Source: Pseudomonas ekonensis
GTDB taxonomy: Bacteria; Pseudomonadota; Gammaproteobacteria; Pseudomonadales; Pseudomonadaceae
DNA: 64,000 bases
Assembly: GCF_019145435.1 (NCBI RefSeq)
Contig: NZ_JAHSTS010000002.1
Span: 1,832,001-1,896,000 of the forward strand
Direction of reading: 5' to 3'
A program made the translations under genes and the position numbers. Positions 28,091-36,337 of the stretch are shown here, piece by piece; positions within the stretch are counted from its first letter, which is position 1, and every line of letters starts with the position of its first letter. A model generated the notes under the pieces. It worked only from the letters and a program-made list of their open reading frames with translations. It was not told the DNA's origin and did not search any database.

Positions 28091-28713
28091 TCGATCTCCG
28101 TGGCGAGTGCGTTGACGGCGGCGGCGGCCATGGCGCTGCCGCCGAGGCGACCCTGCATGATCACGAACGGCACGCCACGGCTGTCGGCGGCCAGCGCGGC
28201 CTTGGATTCGGCGGCGCCGACGAAGCCCACCGGGAAGCCCAGGATCAGCGCCGGTTTCGGGGCACCGGCATCGATCATCTCCAGCAGGTAGAACAGGGCG
28301 GTCGGCGCGTTGCCGATCACCACGACGCTGCCTTCCAGATGCTCGCGCCACAGTTCCAGCGCGACGGCGGAACGGGTGTTGCCCAGCTCGCGGGCCAGTG
28401 CCGGCACACGCTCGTCGCGCAGGGTGCAGATCACCGGGTTGTCCGCCGGCAGGCGCGCGCGGGTGATGCCTTCGGCCACCATGCGCGCATCGCACAGGAT
28501 CGGCGCCCCGGCGGCCAACGCGTCGCGCCCGGCCTTGCCTGCGCCTTCGGAGAACTGCAGGCCGTCGACCGCCTCGACCATGCCGCAGGCGTGGATCACC
28601 CGCACCGCGAGTTTTTCGAGGTCGGCCGGAATGCGCGCCAGGTCGGCCTCGGCGCGGATGATCGCGAAGGAGTTGCGATAGATCTCCTGACCGTCGCGGA
28701 TGTAATCAAGCAT
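28087..28713 (-). CDS. cobH: Precorrin-8X methylmutase
   Basis: Moves the C11 methyl to C12, forming hydrogenobyrinic acid. The 208-residue product ([16 protein letters not shown] start) has the CbiC/CobH features [10 protein letters not shown], with its catalytic-type His, [26 protein letters not shown] and [13 protein letters not shown]. The start at 28713 overlaps the cobG end by eight bases and has GGAGC upstream. Both neighbours overlap, typical of a tight operon. Confidence 0.95.
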   Translation of the reverse strand: MLDYIRDGQEIYRNSFAIIRAEADLARIPADLEKLAVRVIHACGMVEAVDGLQFSEGAGKAGRDALAAGAPILCDARMVAEGITRARLPADNPVICTLRDERVPALARELGNTRSAVALELWREHLEGSVVVIGNAPTALFYLLEMIDAGAPKPALILGFPVGFVGAAESKAALAADSRGVPFVIMQGRLGGSAMAAAAVNALATEIE

Positions 28714-30004
28714 CAAGGGGGCTCCGTGAGCGGGCGGCGAGCAGGGTCGCGGCCGCGTCGATAGTGAGGTTTTGGGCGTGCAGCGCGCCGAAGCCGGGCA
28801 ACGCCGCATCGCGCAGATAAAGATCATAGTGGCCGGGACTGACGGCCAGCAGTGTCGCCGGGGCACGGTGCGCGGCGGCGCAGGAACGCGGGCAGCCGGA
28901 CAGGTGCACGGCCTGGGCCTGCGGCAGCAGCGCGGCCAGCCGGCGGGCGTCGGCCTTGGTGTCGGCCAGGCCTTTGCCGCAGCCGCTGGCGCCGGTGCAG
29001 GCGATCACGGCGGTGAGCGGATCGCTCGCCTGGGTACGCAACCCCAAGTGTTCGAACCCGAGCAGCACCTGCCCGGCGTCGGACTCGCAGACATTCGGCA
29101 GCAGCAGGCTTTGCCACGGGGTGAACCGCAGGCTGCCGTCGCCGAAACGTCGCGAAAGGTCCGCGGCGCCACGCAGCATCGCCGGGTCAATACGCCCCAA
29201 CGGCGGCACCGCGCCGACGTAGACCCGCCCCGCCGCGTGTTGCCGGTGAACGCCGATGTGCAGCGCGCCGTCGGCCTGCGGGCGCTGCCAGCCGTCGAGG
29301 GCCTTGAGCGGCAAGCGCGCTCCGAGCCGTTCGAGGAAGGCCGGCAGCGGCAGTTCATCCAGCAGATGGCGCATCCGCGCCTGCTCCGGGCGCGCCGACT
29401 CGAGGAACAGTTCCAGCACCGCGACAATCAGTTCATGACCGTCTTCAAGCGCTACCGCCGCCGGCGCAGGCTCCGTCGGGCAACCGGCCAGGCCGAACGC
29501 CAGCAGTACCTGACCGTCGCGTTCGCAGGCCGACAGCCACAAATCATGGGGGTGCTCAAGCATCGCCAGGGCTTCGCCGCCGTCCAGTTGCACGGCGAAC
29601 TTGGCGCTCAGCTCGTGAAAGCGCGGATGGCATTGCAGGGTTTCGAGAATCTGCCGCGCCAGCGGACGGGTGTCGAAACGCATCTGCCGGTCGATCCCGG
29701 CGGATGGGCTGAGCATCAGGTTGCGCACATCGTCGCCGGCGGCGGTGCGCGGCCCGAGCCCTGCGCCCAGCAGCCGTTCGACCAGGGCCGCGGAACGGTC
29801 GCCGATCCCGCGGATCTGCAGGTTGGCGCGGTTGGTCGCCTCGATGACGCCGCCGGCGAAACGCTCGGCGGCCTCGGCCACCGCTTCGGCCTGATCCGCC
29901 GTGACCGATCCGCCGTCGAGCTTGATCCGGCAAATGCCGCCGTCCAGCGCCTGGACGGTGCGCAGCAGCCCCGGACAGGCCGAGGGGCGAAGGGCGGTGG
30001 ACAT
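28706..30004 (-). CDS. cobG: Precorrin-3B synthase
   Basis: Oxygen-dependent monooxygenase making precorrin-3B; it marks the aerobic cobalamin route. The 432-residue sulfite/nitrite-reductase-like protein has RIKLDGGSVTADQAEAVA, EATNRANLQIRGI and the 4Fe-4S/sirohaem-type cysteines CTGASGCGKGL and LSGCPRSCA. ATG 30004 (MSTALRPSACPGLLR) is preferred; an in-frame TTG at 30019 would add five residues. First gene of the leftward operon. Confidence 0.9.
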   Translation of the reverse strand: MSTALRPSACPGLLRTVQALDGGICRIKLDGGSVTADQAEAVAEAAERFAGGVIEATNRANLQIRGIGDRSAALVERLLGAGLGPRTAAGDDVRNLMLSPSAGIDRQMRFDTRPLARQILETLQCHPRFHELSAKFAVQLDGGEALAMLEHPHDLWLSACERDGQVLLAFGLAGCPTEPAPAAVALEDGHELIVAVLELFLESARPEQARMRHLLDELPLPAFLERLGARLPLKALDGWQRPQADGALHIGVHRQHAAGRVYVGAVPPLGRIDPAMLRGAADLSRRFGDGSLRFTPWQSLLLPNVCESDAGQVLLGFEHLGLRTQASDPLTAVIACTGASGCGKGLADTKADARRLAALLPQAQAVHLSGCPRSCAAAHRAPATLLAVSPGHYDLYLRDAALPGFGALHAQNLTIDAAATLLAARSRSPLDA

Positions 30005-30147
30005 CGGACGTTCGTTCAAGGGTTGACCGGCTGACTGGGCACGTGGGCGGGCGAAAGGCGGCCATTATGCCTGCTTTGCCCAAGGCCATGAAAAGCCTGA
30101 CGGTCGGAAACCCTCCACGAGGCTGCACGGCGCAGCCCGAGGCGCGG

Positions 30148-30798
30148 CTACAGCTCGTAATCCTCAAAACCGAACGACAGGTTTTCCATGGCCTTGGCCA
30201 CGCTCGGCCGCCGGGCCTCCATGACCCTGCGCGAGATCACCACCCGCCGGGCCCGGATGTCCAGTTGGGTCATCGCCTGCGAGATGTCCCAGAACAGATA
30301 GCGGGTGTTCAGGCTGGATTTGATGAACCGCACATGGGTCACGACCAGTTCCATGTCGCCGGCCGCGTTGTAGCTGACCGGCACGATCTTCAGGTCGAAA
30401 GCCTTCCCGCTGAGCCCTTGGGTCGTTTCCAGCAGATCGGCCCTGCGCTCGAGCGAGGTCAGCCCGGCCTCCACGCCGGCCACCTGTTCACGGGACAGCA
30501 GCCTGTCGGCGACCCTGATCCATGCCTGCTTCACGCTGCCGGAAAACTGCGGCTGAACGTATTCCACGGACGGCTGGTCACGGTTCCAGCCATGGGACCA
30601 CAGCAGATCGGCGAAATAGTCGATCCACCGTCCCGGCTGGGTACCGCTGTCATAGACGCTGTCGGCCTGTCTCTTGGCCAGATAGGTGCAGTCGAGCGCA
30701 AACCCGTAGTCCGCCATCGGCTGCCCCCGAACGCCGGTGAGCAAGACATCGCCCACCAGCGTCGCTTCATGCCCGAACGCCCCTGTTCCTTCATGCAT
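30148..30798 (-). CDS. Unknown protein, paralogue 3 of the local family
   Basis: Function not recognised. The 216-residue product starts at ATG 30798 behind AAGGAG. It shows the pattern of the 16611-17405 protein in its second half: THVRFIKSSLNTRYLFWDIS (154-173) against VRFINRVNQTKVLFVNWD, and GRWIDYFADLLWSHGW (56-71) against KEWYQTFLTVMQDAGW. The ANKK segment of the other two is not conserved. No signal peptide. It sits between divergent cobG and cobL, 144 bases before cobG on the same strand, and interrupts what is otherwise a clean cob locus. Downstream, GGCTGC/GCAGCC at 30121-30137 could form a small hairpin. Confidence 0.78.
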   Translation of the reverse strand: MHEGTGAFGHEATLVGDVLLTGVRGQPMADYGFALDCTYLAKRQADSVYDSGTQPGRWIDYFADLLWSHGWNRDQPSVEYVQPQFSGSVKQAWIRVADRLLSREQVAGVEAGLTSLERRADLLETTQGLSGKAFDLKIVPVSYNAAGDMELVVTHVRFIKSSLNTRYLFWDISQAMTQLDIRARRVVISRRVMEARRPSVAKAMENLSFGFEDYEL

Positions 30799-30981
30799 AT
30801 TCCTGCTCCTTGCTGCCAACCCTGGCATGCGTGTCTGTGTAGGCCTGCACCCTAACAAACGCCTCGGGCAGGACAACCTGCTTTCCACGACATGAAGTTT
30901 CACCGGCAACCGGCCGGCGCCAGACGCCGTCAGCCGCGCTATCATGCCGCCTTGACCCATAACCCCGGATTGAGGAGCGGC

Positions 30982-32193
30982 ATGGCGCCCTGGCTGACAG
31001 TGGTAGGTATCGGAGAAGACGGCTTCAAGGGCCTGGGCAGAAATGCCCGGCGCGCCCTGATGGACGCCTCGCGGATCGTCGGTGGCCAGCGCCAGCTGGA
31101 CTTGCTGCCGGTGTGCATCCGTGGCGAGCGCCAGCGGTGGCCGAGCCCGTTTTCGCTGGCGCCGGTGCTGGAGCGCCGGGGCGAGGCGGTATGCGTGCTG
31201 GCCAGCGGCGATCCGATGTTCTACGGCGTCGGCGCCAGCCTGGCCCGTCAGGTGCCGGGCGACGAGATGAGCGTCCTGCCGGCGCCGTCCTCCTGCTCGC
31301 TGGCCGCCGCGCGGCTCCGCTGGCCGTTGCAGGACGTGGTGACGCTGTCGCTGGTCGCCCGTCCCCTGGCGGCGCTCAACGCGCAGTTGTCCAGCGGCGT
31401 GCGCCTGCTGCTGCTGAGCAACGATGCACAGAGCCCTGCGGCGGTCGCGGCGCTGCTGCGCGAGCGCGGGTTCGGCCCGAGCCGCCTCACGGTGCTCGAA
31501 CATCTGGGCGGTAACGCCGAGCGCCGCATCGACGGCACCGCCGACGACTGGAACGCCCCGGCCGTCGCCGACCTCAACGTGATCGCCCTCCAATGCCTGG
31601 CCGACACCGGCGCCCCACGCCTGTCGCGTCTGGCCGGGCTGCCGGACTCAGCGTTCCGCCACGACGGCCAGTTGACCAAGCGCGACGTGCGCGCCGTCAC
31701 CCTCGCCCGCCTCGCGCCGTGCCCCGGCGAGCTGCTGTGGGACGTCGGCGCCGGCAGCGGCTCCATCGGCATCGAATGGATGCGCGCCCACCCCAGCTGC
31801 CGGGCGCTGGCCATCGAGGCCGACGAGGGCCGCCAGCAACTGATCGAACACAACCGCGACGCCCTGGGCGTGCCCGGCCTGCAATTGATCCGCGGCCGCG
31901 CGCCCCAGGCACTCGAAGGCCTGGAACGGCCGGACGCGGTGTTCATCGGTGGCGGCGTCACCCGCCAGAACGTGTTCGAAACCTGCTGGGCGCAGCTCAA
32001 GCCCGGCGGTCGTTTGGTCGCCAACGCGGTGACCCTGCAGAGCGAGACCGCTTTGATGCACTGGCGCGAACGCCACGGCGGCGAACTGACCCGCCTCCAC
32101 GTCGCCCAGGCGCAACCGCTGGGCGACTTCGACACCTGGCGCCAGGCGCTGCCGATCACCCTGCTGGAACTGGTCAAACCCCTCGATGCGTGA
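30982..32193 (+). CDS. cobL: Precorrin-6Y C5,15-methyltransferase (CbiE-CbiT fusion)
   Basis: Methylates C5 and C15 and decarboxylates the C12 side chain, giving precorrin-8X. In the 403-residue product, residues 1-200 are the CbiE methylase ([34 protein letters not shown]). Residues about 215-403 are the CbiT Rossmann methyltransferase ([33 protein letters not shown]). GAGGAG precedes the ATG by four bases. The end overlaps cbiD by eight bases. First gene of the rightward cobL-cbiD-cobK operon. Confidence 0.95.
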   Translation: MAPWLTVVGIGEDGFKGLGRNARRALMDASRIVGGQRQLDLLPVCIRGERQRWPSPFSLAPVLERRGEAVCVLASGDPMFYGVGASLARQVPGDEMSVLPAPSSCSLAAARLRWPLQDVVTLSLVARPLAALNAQLSSGVRLLLLSNDAQSPAAVAALLRERGFGPSRLTVLEHLGGNAERRIDGTADDWNAPAVADLNVIALQCLADTGAPRLSRLAGLPDSAFRHDGQLTKRDVRAVTLARLAPCPGELLWDVGAGSGSIGIEWMRAHPSCRALAIEADEGRQQLIEHNRDALGVPGLQLIRGRAPQALEGLERPDAVFIGGGVTRQNVFETCWAQLKPGGRLVANAVTLQSETALMHWRERHGGELTRLHVAQAQPLGDFDTWRQALPITLLELVKPLDA

Positions 32194-33283
32194 CGAAACC
32201 GCCGAACAACCCGCCCCCCTGCGCAGCGGCCTGACCACCGGCAGCTGCGCCACCGCCACCAGCCTCGCCGCCGCGCGGCTGCTGCTCGGCGGCGCCCCGG
32301 CGGACGCGGTGCAGATCACCCTGCCCAAGGGCAAGCAGGTGCAGATGCGCCTGGAGTTCTGCCGCTTGACGGACGACGGCGCCGAGGCCGGCACGATCAA
32401 GGACGCCGGCGACGACCCCGACGTGACCCACGGCGCCCTGCTGTACTCGCAGGTGCGGCTGTCCGCTGAACCCGGGATCCGCTTCAACGCCGGCAAAGGG
32501 GTCGGCACCGTGACCCGGCCGGGGCTGGTGCTGGCCGTCGGCGAGCCGGCGATCAACCCGGTGCCGCGCAAGATGATCAGCGACCACCTGACCCTGCTCG
32601 CCGAAGAGACCGGCTATGGCGGCGGCTTCGACGTCACCGTCAACGTCGAGGGCGGCGAGGCCCTGGCGCTGAAGACCATGAACCCACGCCTGGGCATCCT
32701 CGGCGGGTTGTCGATCCTCGGCACCAGCGGCATCGTCCGGCCGTTCTCCTGCGCGGCCTACATCGCCTCGATCCATCAAGGCATCGACGTCGCCAAGACC
32801 AACGGCTACCTGCACATCGCCGCCTGCACCGGCAACGCCAGCGAAGACACCATGCGCCGGGTCTACGGCCTGCCGGAAATCGCCCTGATCGAAATGGGCG
32901 ACTTCGTCGGCGCGGTGCTCAAGCATCTGCGCAAGGTGCCTGTGGACAAGCTCAGCCTGTGCGGCGGCTTCGGCAAGATCAGCAAGCTGGCGGCCGGGCA
33001 CATGGACCTGCATTCGCGCCATTCGAGCATCGACCTGCCGCAACTGGCCGGCTGGGCGGCGGCGGTGGGCGCCGATGCGGCCTTGCAGCAACGCATCCGC
33101 GAGGCCAACACCAGCCAGCAGGCACTGGCGATGGCCAGCGCGGCGGGCATCGCCCTCGGCGACGAGGTCTGCCGCCACGCGCTGGCATTCGCCCGCAGCG
33201 TGGTGCCGGCGCAAGTGCAGGTCGAGGTGTTCGCGATCGACCGCCAGGGCGGCATCGTCGGCCATGCGGGAGCGTTTCGATGA
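32186..33283 (+). CDS. cbiD: Cobalt-precorrin-5B C1-methyltransferase CbiD
   Basis: Adds the C1 methyl group to precorrin-5B. The 365-residue product has the CbiD signatures [40 protein letters not shown] and [18 protein letters not shown]. CbiD is classically the anaerobic-route enzyme, but its co-occurrence with oxygen-dependent CobG is usual in pseudomonads, where it replaces CobF. The last four bases overlap the cobK start (ATGA). Confidence 0.95.
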   Translation: MRDETAEQPAPLRSGLTTGSCATATSLAAARLLLGGAPADAVQITLPKGKQVQMRLEFCRLTDDGAEAGTIKDAGDDPDVTHGALLYSQVRLSAEPGIRFNAGKGVGTVTRPGLVLAVGEPAINPVPRKMISDHLTLLAEETGYGGGFDVTVNVEGGEALALKTMNPRLGILGGLSILGTSGIVRPFSCAAYIASIHQGIDVAKTNGYLHIAACTGNASEDTMRRVYGLPEIALIEMGDFVGAVLKHLRKVPVDKLSLCGGFGKISKLAAGHMDLHSRHSSIDLPQLAGWAAAVGADAALQQRIREANTSQQALAMASAAGIALGDEVCRHALAFARSVVPAQVQVEVFAIDRQGGIVGHAGAFR

Positions 33284-34008
33284 AGCGGATCCTTCTGCTC
33301 GGCGGCGTCACCGAAGCGCTGGCCATCGCCCGCACCTTGGGGCCGGCACACATCTACAGCCTGGCCGGCATCGGCCGGGTGCCCACCGACCTGACCTGCC
33401 GGGTGCGCACCGGCGGCTACGGCGGCGCCGAAGGCCTGGCACAGTTCATCCGCGACGAGGGCATCGGCCTGCTGCTCGACGCCACCCATCCCTATGCCGC
33501 GCAAATCAGCCGCAACGCGGCAAGCGCCGCGCAACGGACGGGCATTCCTTGCTGGGCCCTGCGCCGTCCCGCGTGGCAAGCCGAGCCCGGCGACGACTGG
33601 CGCGAAGTCGCCGACTGGAGCGAACTGGTCAACGCGCTCCAACCCTTCCGCCGCCCGCTGTTCACCCTGGGCCGCGAGCCCTTGCAGCACCTGGACGAAA
33701 TCCCCGCCCACCAGTTCTGGACCCTGCGCGCCCTGGACGCCTGTCCCGGCAACGAACGCTGCGAAGTCATCGGCGCCCGTGGACCGTTCCTGATCGAGGA
33801 CGAACGGGCGCTGTTCGAGCGGCGGCAGATCGACGTGCTGATCAGCAAGAACAGCGGCAGCGCGGCGACCGAGCCGAAGCTTGCGGTGGCGCGGGAGCGA
33901 GGGGTGCCGGTGATTGTTTTGGGGCGGCCGGCGTTGCCGGAGGTGGATCGGGTGTTTTGGCGTACGTCTGAAGCCCTTGAAGCCCTGACGATGTCAGACT
34001 TTTCCTGA
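33280..34008 (+). CDS. cobK: Precorrin-6A reductase
   Basis: NADPH-dependent reduction of precorrin-6A to 6Y. The 242-residue CobK/CbiJ-family product has [36 protein letters not shown] and [20 protein letters not shown]. Its start overlaps the cbiD stop. A late switch to GGGG/TTTT-rich codons marks its 3' end. End of the rightward cob operon; no clear terminator is seen in the following 159 bases. Confidence 0.95.
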   Translation: MKRILLLGGVTEALAIARTLGPAHIYSLAGIGRVPTDLTCRVRTGGYGGAEGLAQFIRDEGIGLLLDATHPYAAQISRNAASAAQRTGIPCWALRRPAWQAEPGDDWREVADWSELVNALQPFRRPLFTLGREPLQHLDEIPAHQFWTLRALDACPGNERCEVIGARGPFLIEDERALFERRQIDVLISKNSGSAATEPKLAVARERGVPVIVLGRPALPEVDRVFWRTSEALEALTMSDFS

Positions 34009-34167
34009 GTTCGAACTCGTCTGCGACTTTGCCCGCAAATTTTGAAGATGCAGCCGACTGTTTTTCACTCCCCCCTCACTCCAATACTTCGTTTCCTTTA
34101 ATCCAGACATTCAGGCGGCCAGAAAATACGGCTTGCCTGCCTGTATCCCAAGGAATACGATCCCGAC

Positions 34168-34470
34168 ATGATCGCCTTTGAACGATCCCGTATTTTTTCC
34201 GAATGGCTCGATTCCCTAAAAGACATCACCGGTAAAGGCCGAATCCTCTCCAGGCTCAGGGCGGCCGAACTGGGCAACTTTGGCGATTGCAGGTTCGTCG
34301 GTGACGCCGTTTATGAAATGCGTGTTCATTGCGGCCCCGGTTACAGGGTGTACTTCACACGTCGAGGGGAAGTGATTTATCTGTTGCTGACGGGAGGCGA
34401 CAAATCGACACAAAGGCGAGACATCAAACACGCCGTGCAGATGGCACATAGCATCGGTAATGAGGAGTAA
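34168..34470 (+). CDS. higB: HigB/RelE-family toxin of a type II toxin-antitoxin pair
   Basis: Predicted ribosome-dependent mRNA interferase of the RelE/ParE fold (Gp49-like HigB type). The 100-residue product has FSEWLDSLKDITGKGRILSRL near the N-terminus and the core YEMRVHCGPGYRVYFTRRGE followed by YLLLTGGDKSTQRRDI, the usual family pattern. The toxin gene precedes the antitoxin gene by three bases, the HigBA order. GTATCCCAAGGAATAC at 34142-34157, just upstream, is an imperfect inverted repeat that might be part of the operator. Confidence 0.88.
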   Translation: MIAFERSRIFSEWLDSLKDITGKGRILSRLRAAELGNFGDCRFVGDAVYEMRVHCGPGYRVYFTRRGEVIYLLLTGGDKSTQRRDIKHAVQMAHSIGNEE

Positions 34471-34473
34471 GTC

Positions 34474-34764
34474 ATGACCGAAGAATTCACCCGTTTTGAC
34501 GCTGCCGAGTACCTCAAAACCCCTGAGGACATGGCGGCCTATCTGGATGCCTGCTTTGACGAAGACGCCGGTGACGGGGTTCTGATACGCGCGGCGCTCA
34601 ATGACATCGCCCGTGCCCAAGGCATGACCCAGGTCGCTCGGGACGCAGGTCTTGGTCGTGAGAGTCTGTACAAGGCGCTGAGCAGCACTGGCAATCCTGA
34701 ATTCGCAACTATCATGAAAGTCATGAAGGCATTGGGTTTGAGATTGCATGCCGTGGCGCTGTAA
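34474..34764 (+). CDS. higA: HigA-family antitoxin
   Basis: Predicted antitoxin and autorepressor. The 96-residue product has a helical N-terminus and an XRE-type helix-turn-helix: LNDIARAQGMTQVARDAGLGRESLYKALSSTGNPEFATIMKVMKALG (positions 42-89, quoted in part as DAGLGRESLYKALS). GAGGAG lies six bases before its ATG, overlapping the end of higB, so synthesis is probably coupled and strong. Confidence 0.88.
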   Translation: MTEEFTRFDAAEYLKTPEDMAAYLDACFDEDAGDGVLIRAALNDIARAQGMTQVARDAGLGRESLYKALSSTGNPEFATIMKVMKALGLRLHAVAL

Positions 34765-34861
34765 GCATGCTGCGACACCAAACCGCACGACGCTTTTTTA
34801 CTTATCGGCCCTGATCAGGCTAAATAGCCGCGCCTGATCGCCCACCCGACGGATCCGTCCC

Positions 34862-35263
34862 ATGAACCGACACCGGCTTGCCATTGCCTGGATCGCCTGC
34901 TTCGCAGTGCTGTTCAACATGCTCGCCATGCCGTTGACGGGATCGATGGCCCGGGCGGCGCAGTCGCCCGCCGAACAATTGCTGTGGAGCAGCTTCTGCA
35001 CCGGCAGCGGGACGAAAATGGTGGCGGTGTCCATCGGCACCGTCGACCAGAAGGCGCCCCAGGGCGGCGACGAGCATTCCGCCATGCAGCATTGCTGGTG
35101 CTGCTCAGGCGCAGCGCCGGTGCTGGCGTTGCCCGGGCACTCGCCGCAGCTGTATTTCGCCCGCTACGAAAGCAACCGCAGCGTGGCGCCCGTCACGATG
35201 CAAGCACCAACGCCCCGCCAGCAATGGCCCGACCTCAATCCCCGCGCTTCCCCTCTGGCTTGA
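34862..35263 (+). CDS. DUF2946 protein, first gene of the copper cluster
   Basis: A 133-residue exported or membrane-anchored protein with an N-terminal hydrophobic helix (LAIAWIACFAVLFNMLAMPLTG) and the DUF2946 motif HCWCCSGAAPVLAL near residue 78-90. DUF2946 proteins accompany copper uptake genes; the CxCC cluster suggests metal binding (inference). It starts 97 bases after higA. A 10-bp palindrome CCTGATCAGG at 34810-34819 lies in the leader. Confidence 0.8.
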   Translation: MNRHRLAIAWIACFAVLFNMLAMPLTGSMARAAQSPAEQLLWSSFCTGSGTKMVAVSIGTVDQKAPQGGDEHSAMQHCWCCSGAAPVLALPGHSPQLYFARYESNRSVAPVTMQAPTPRQQWPDLNPRASPLA

Positions 35264-35311
35264 TTTGTTGCCGCATTTGACCTGCGTTTCAAATCGATCT
35301 GGAGAACCGTC

Positions 35312-35791
35312 ATGTTGAACAAACTCATCGTCCTGGCCGCGCTGCTGTTGCCTGCCTGCTTCGCCCATGCCCACGAATACAAGGCGGGCGAACTGGAAAT
35401 CGCCCACCCGTGGTCGCAGGAACTGCCGCCCAACGCCCCGACCGTCGCCGCCTATTTCGTGATCCACAACGCCGGCAAGACCGACGACCGCCTGCTCGGC
35501 GTCGACTCTCCGATCGCCCCCAAGGCCGAACTGCACGAGCATGTGATGCAGGGCGACCTGATGAAGATGCAGCAGGTGCCGAACGTGGCGATTCCTGCCG
35601 GCGGCAACGTGACCTTCGCGCCGATGGCGTACCACGTGATGCTGATGAACCCCAGTGACCGCAGCCTGCTCACCGACGGCAAGCGTTTTCCGCTGACCCT
35701 GCACTTCGAGAAGGCCGGTGACGTGACCGTCGAAGTCGCCGTGCAGAAGGAAGCGCCGCAGGCCATGCCGGCCCACGCGCACGCCCAGTAA
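35312..35791 (+). CDS. PCu(A)C periplasmic copper chaperone
   Basis: Periplasmic Cu(I) carrier that can feed CuA sites of cytochrome oxidase. The 159-residue product has signal peptide MLNKLIVLAALLLPACFAHA, then a cupredoxin-like domain with the copper site H-x(n)-M...HxM: HEHVMQGDLMKMQQV and, 21 residues on, YHVMLM. The C-terminus is a His/Ala tail (AHAHAQ). GGAGA precedes the start. It lies between the two DUF2946 genes. Confidence 0.92.
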   Translation: MLNKLIVLAALLLPACFAHAHEYKAGELEIAHPWSQELPPNAPTVAAYFVIHNAGKTDDRLLGVDSPIAPKAELHEHVMQGDLMKMQQVPNVAIPAGGNVTFAPMAYHVMLMNPSDRSLLTDGKRFPLTLHFEKAGDVTVEVAVQKEAPQAMPAHAHAQ

Positions 35792-35812
35792 CCGCAACGG
35801 CAGACGCCGGCC

Positions 35813-36253
35813 ATGCGCCCGCTGAGCGCCAGGCCCTCCCTGCAACGCCGTCAGGCCAGAGACCTGACCCGCGGCAGCTGGATCGCCCTGTTCGCCATGT
35901 TGATGATCTTCATCGGCCCGCTGGTTTCCCAGTCGATGCCGATGGACTCGCACGCCTCCATGAACATGCCGATGGGCATGACGATGGACATGCCGGGCAT
36001 GGATCACGCCGCGCCGGACGCGCAACCGGCCGCCGAACACTGCCCGCCGCAGTCGTCCCGCCATGTGATGTGGGAGAAGTGCGGCTACTGCAGCCTGCTG
36101 TTCAACTGCCCGGCGCTGACCGGCGGCGGCACCTTCGCCACGTTCAGCATCCCGCTGGTCAACACCTTCACGCCACCCTCCCCGCGCCTGGGCCATGCCC
36201 GGCAGACCTTCTTCCCCGGCGCCCGCCCCCGCGCCCCGCCCGTCGCAGCGTAA
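35813..36253 (+). CDS. DUF2946 protein, Met/His-rich
   Basis: A 146-residue product with one N-terminal membrane anchor (GSWIALFAMLMIFIGPLVSQS). It is followed by a methionine-rich tract (MPMDSHASMNMPMGMTMDM, residues about 43-61), typical of Cu(I) coordination, then HCPPQ and KCGYCSLLFNCPAL, the DUF2946 cysteine block. Probably a periplasmic copper-binding accessory to the receptor encoded 85 bases downstream. Confidence 0.8.
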   Translation: MRPLSARPSLQRRQARDLTRGSWIALFAMLMIFIGPLVSQSMPMDSHASMNMPMGMTMDMPGMDHAAPDAQPAAEHCPPQSSRHVMWEKCGYCSLLFNCPALTGGGTFATFSIPLVNTFTPPSPRLGHARQTFFPGARPRAPPVAA

Positions 36254-36337
36254 ACGCCCACTGCTGATTGCACACGGTCGAGAAGACAGCCACAGGCTGC
36301 CGGCCGTGTCGTTTACGACTGTCCGATGGAAATTGTC

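Noticed and set aside
30020..30147. Possible cobalamin riboswitch ahead of cobG
   Set aside because: No B12-box-like sequence was found on the minus strand here, nor in the leaders of cobL or the TonB receptor.
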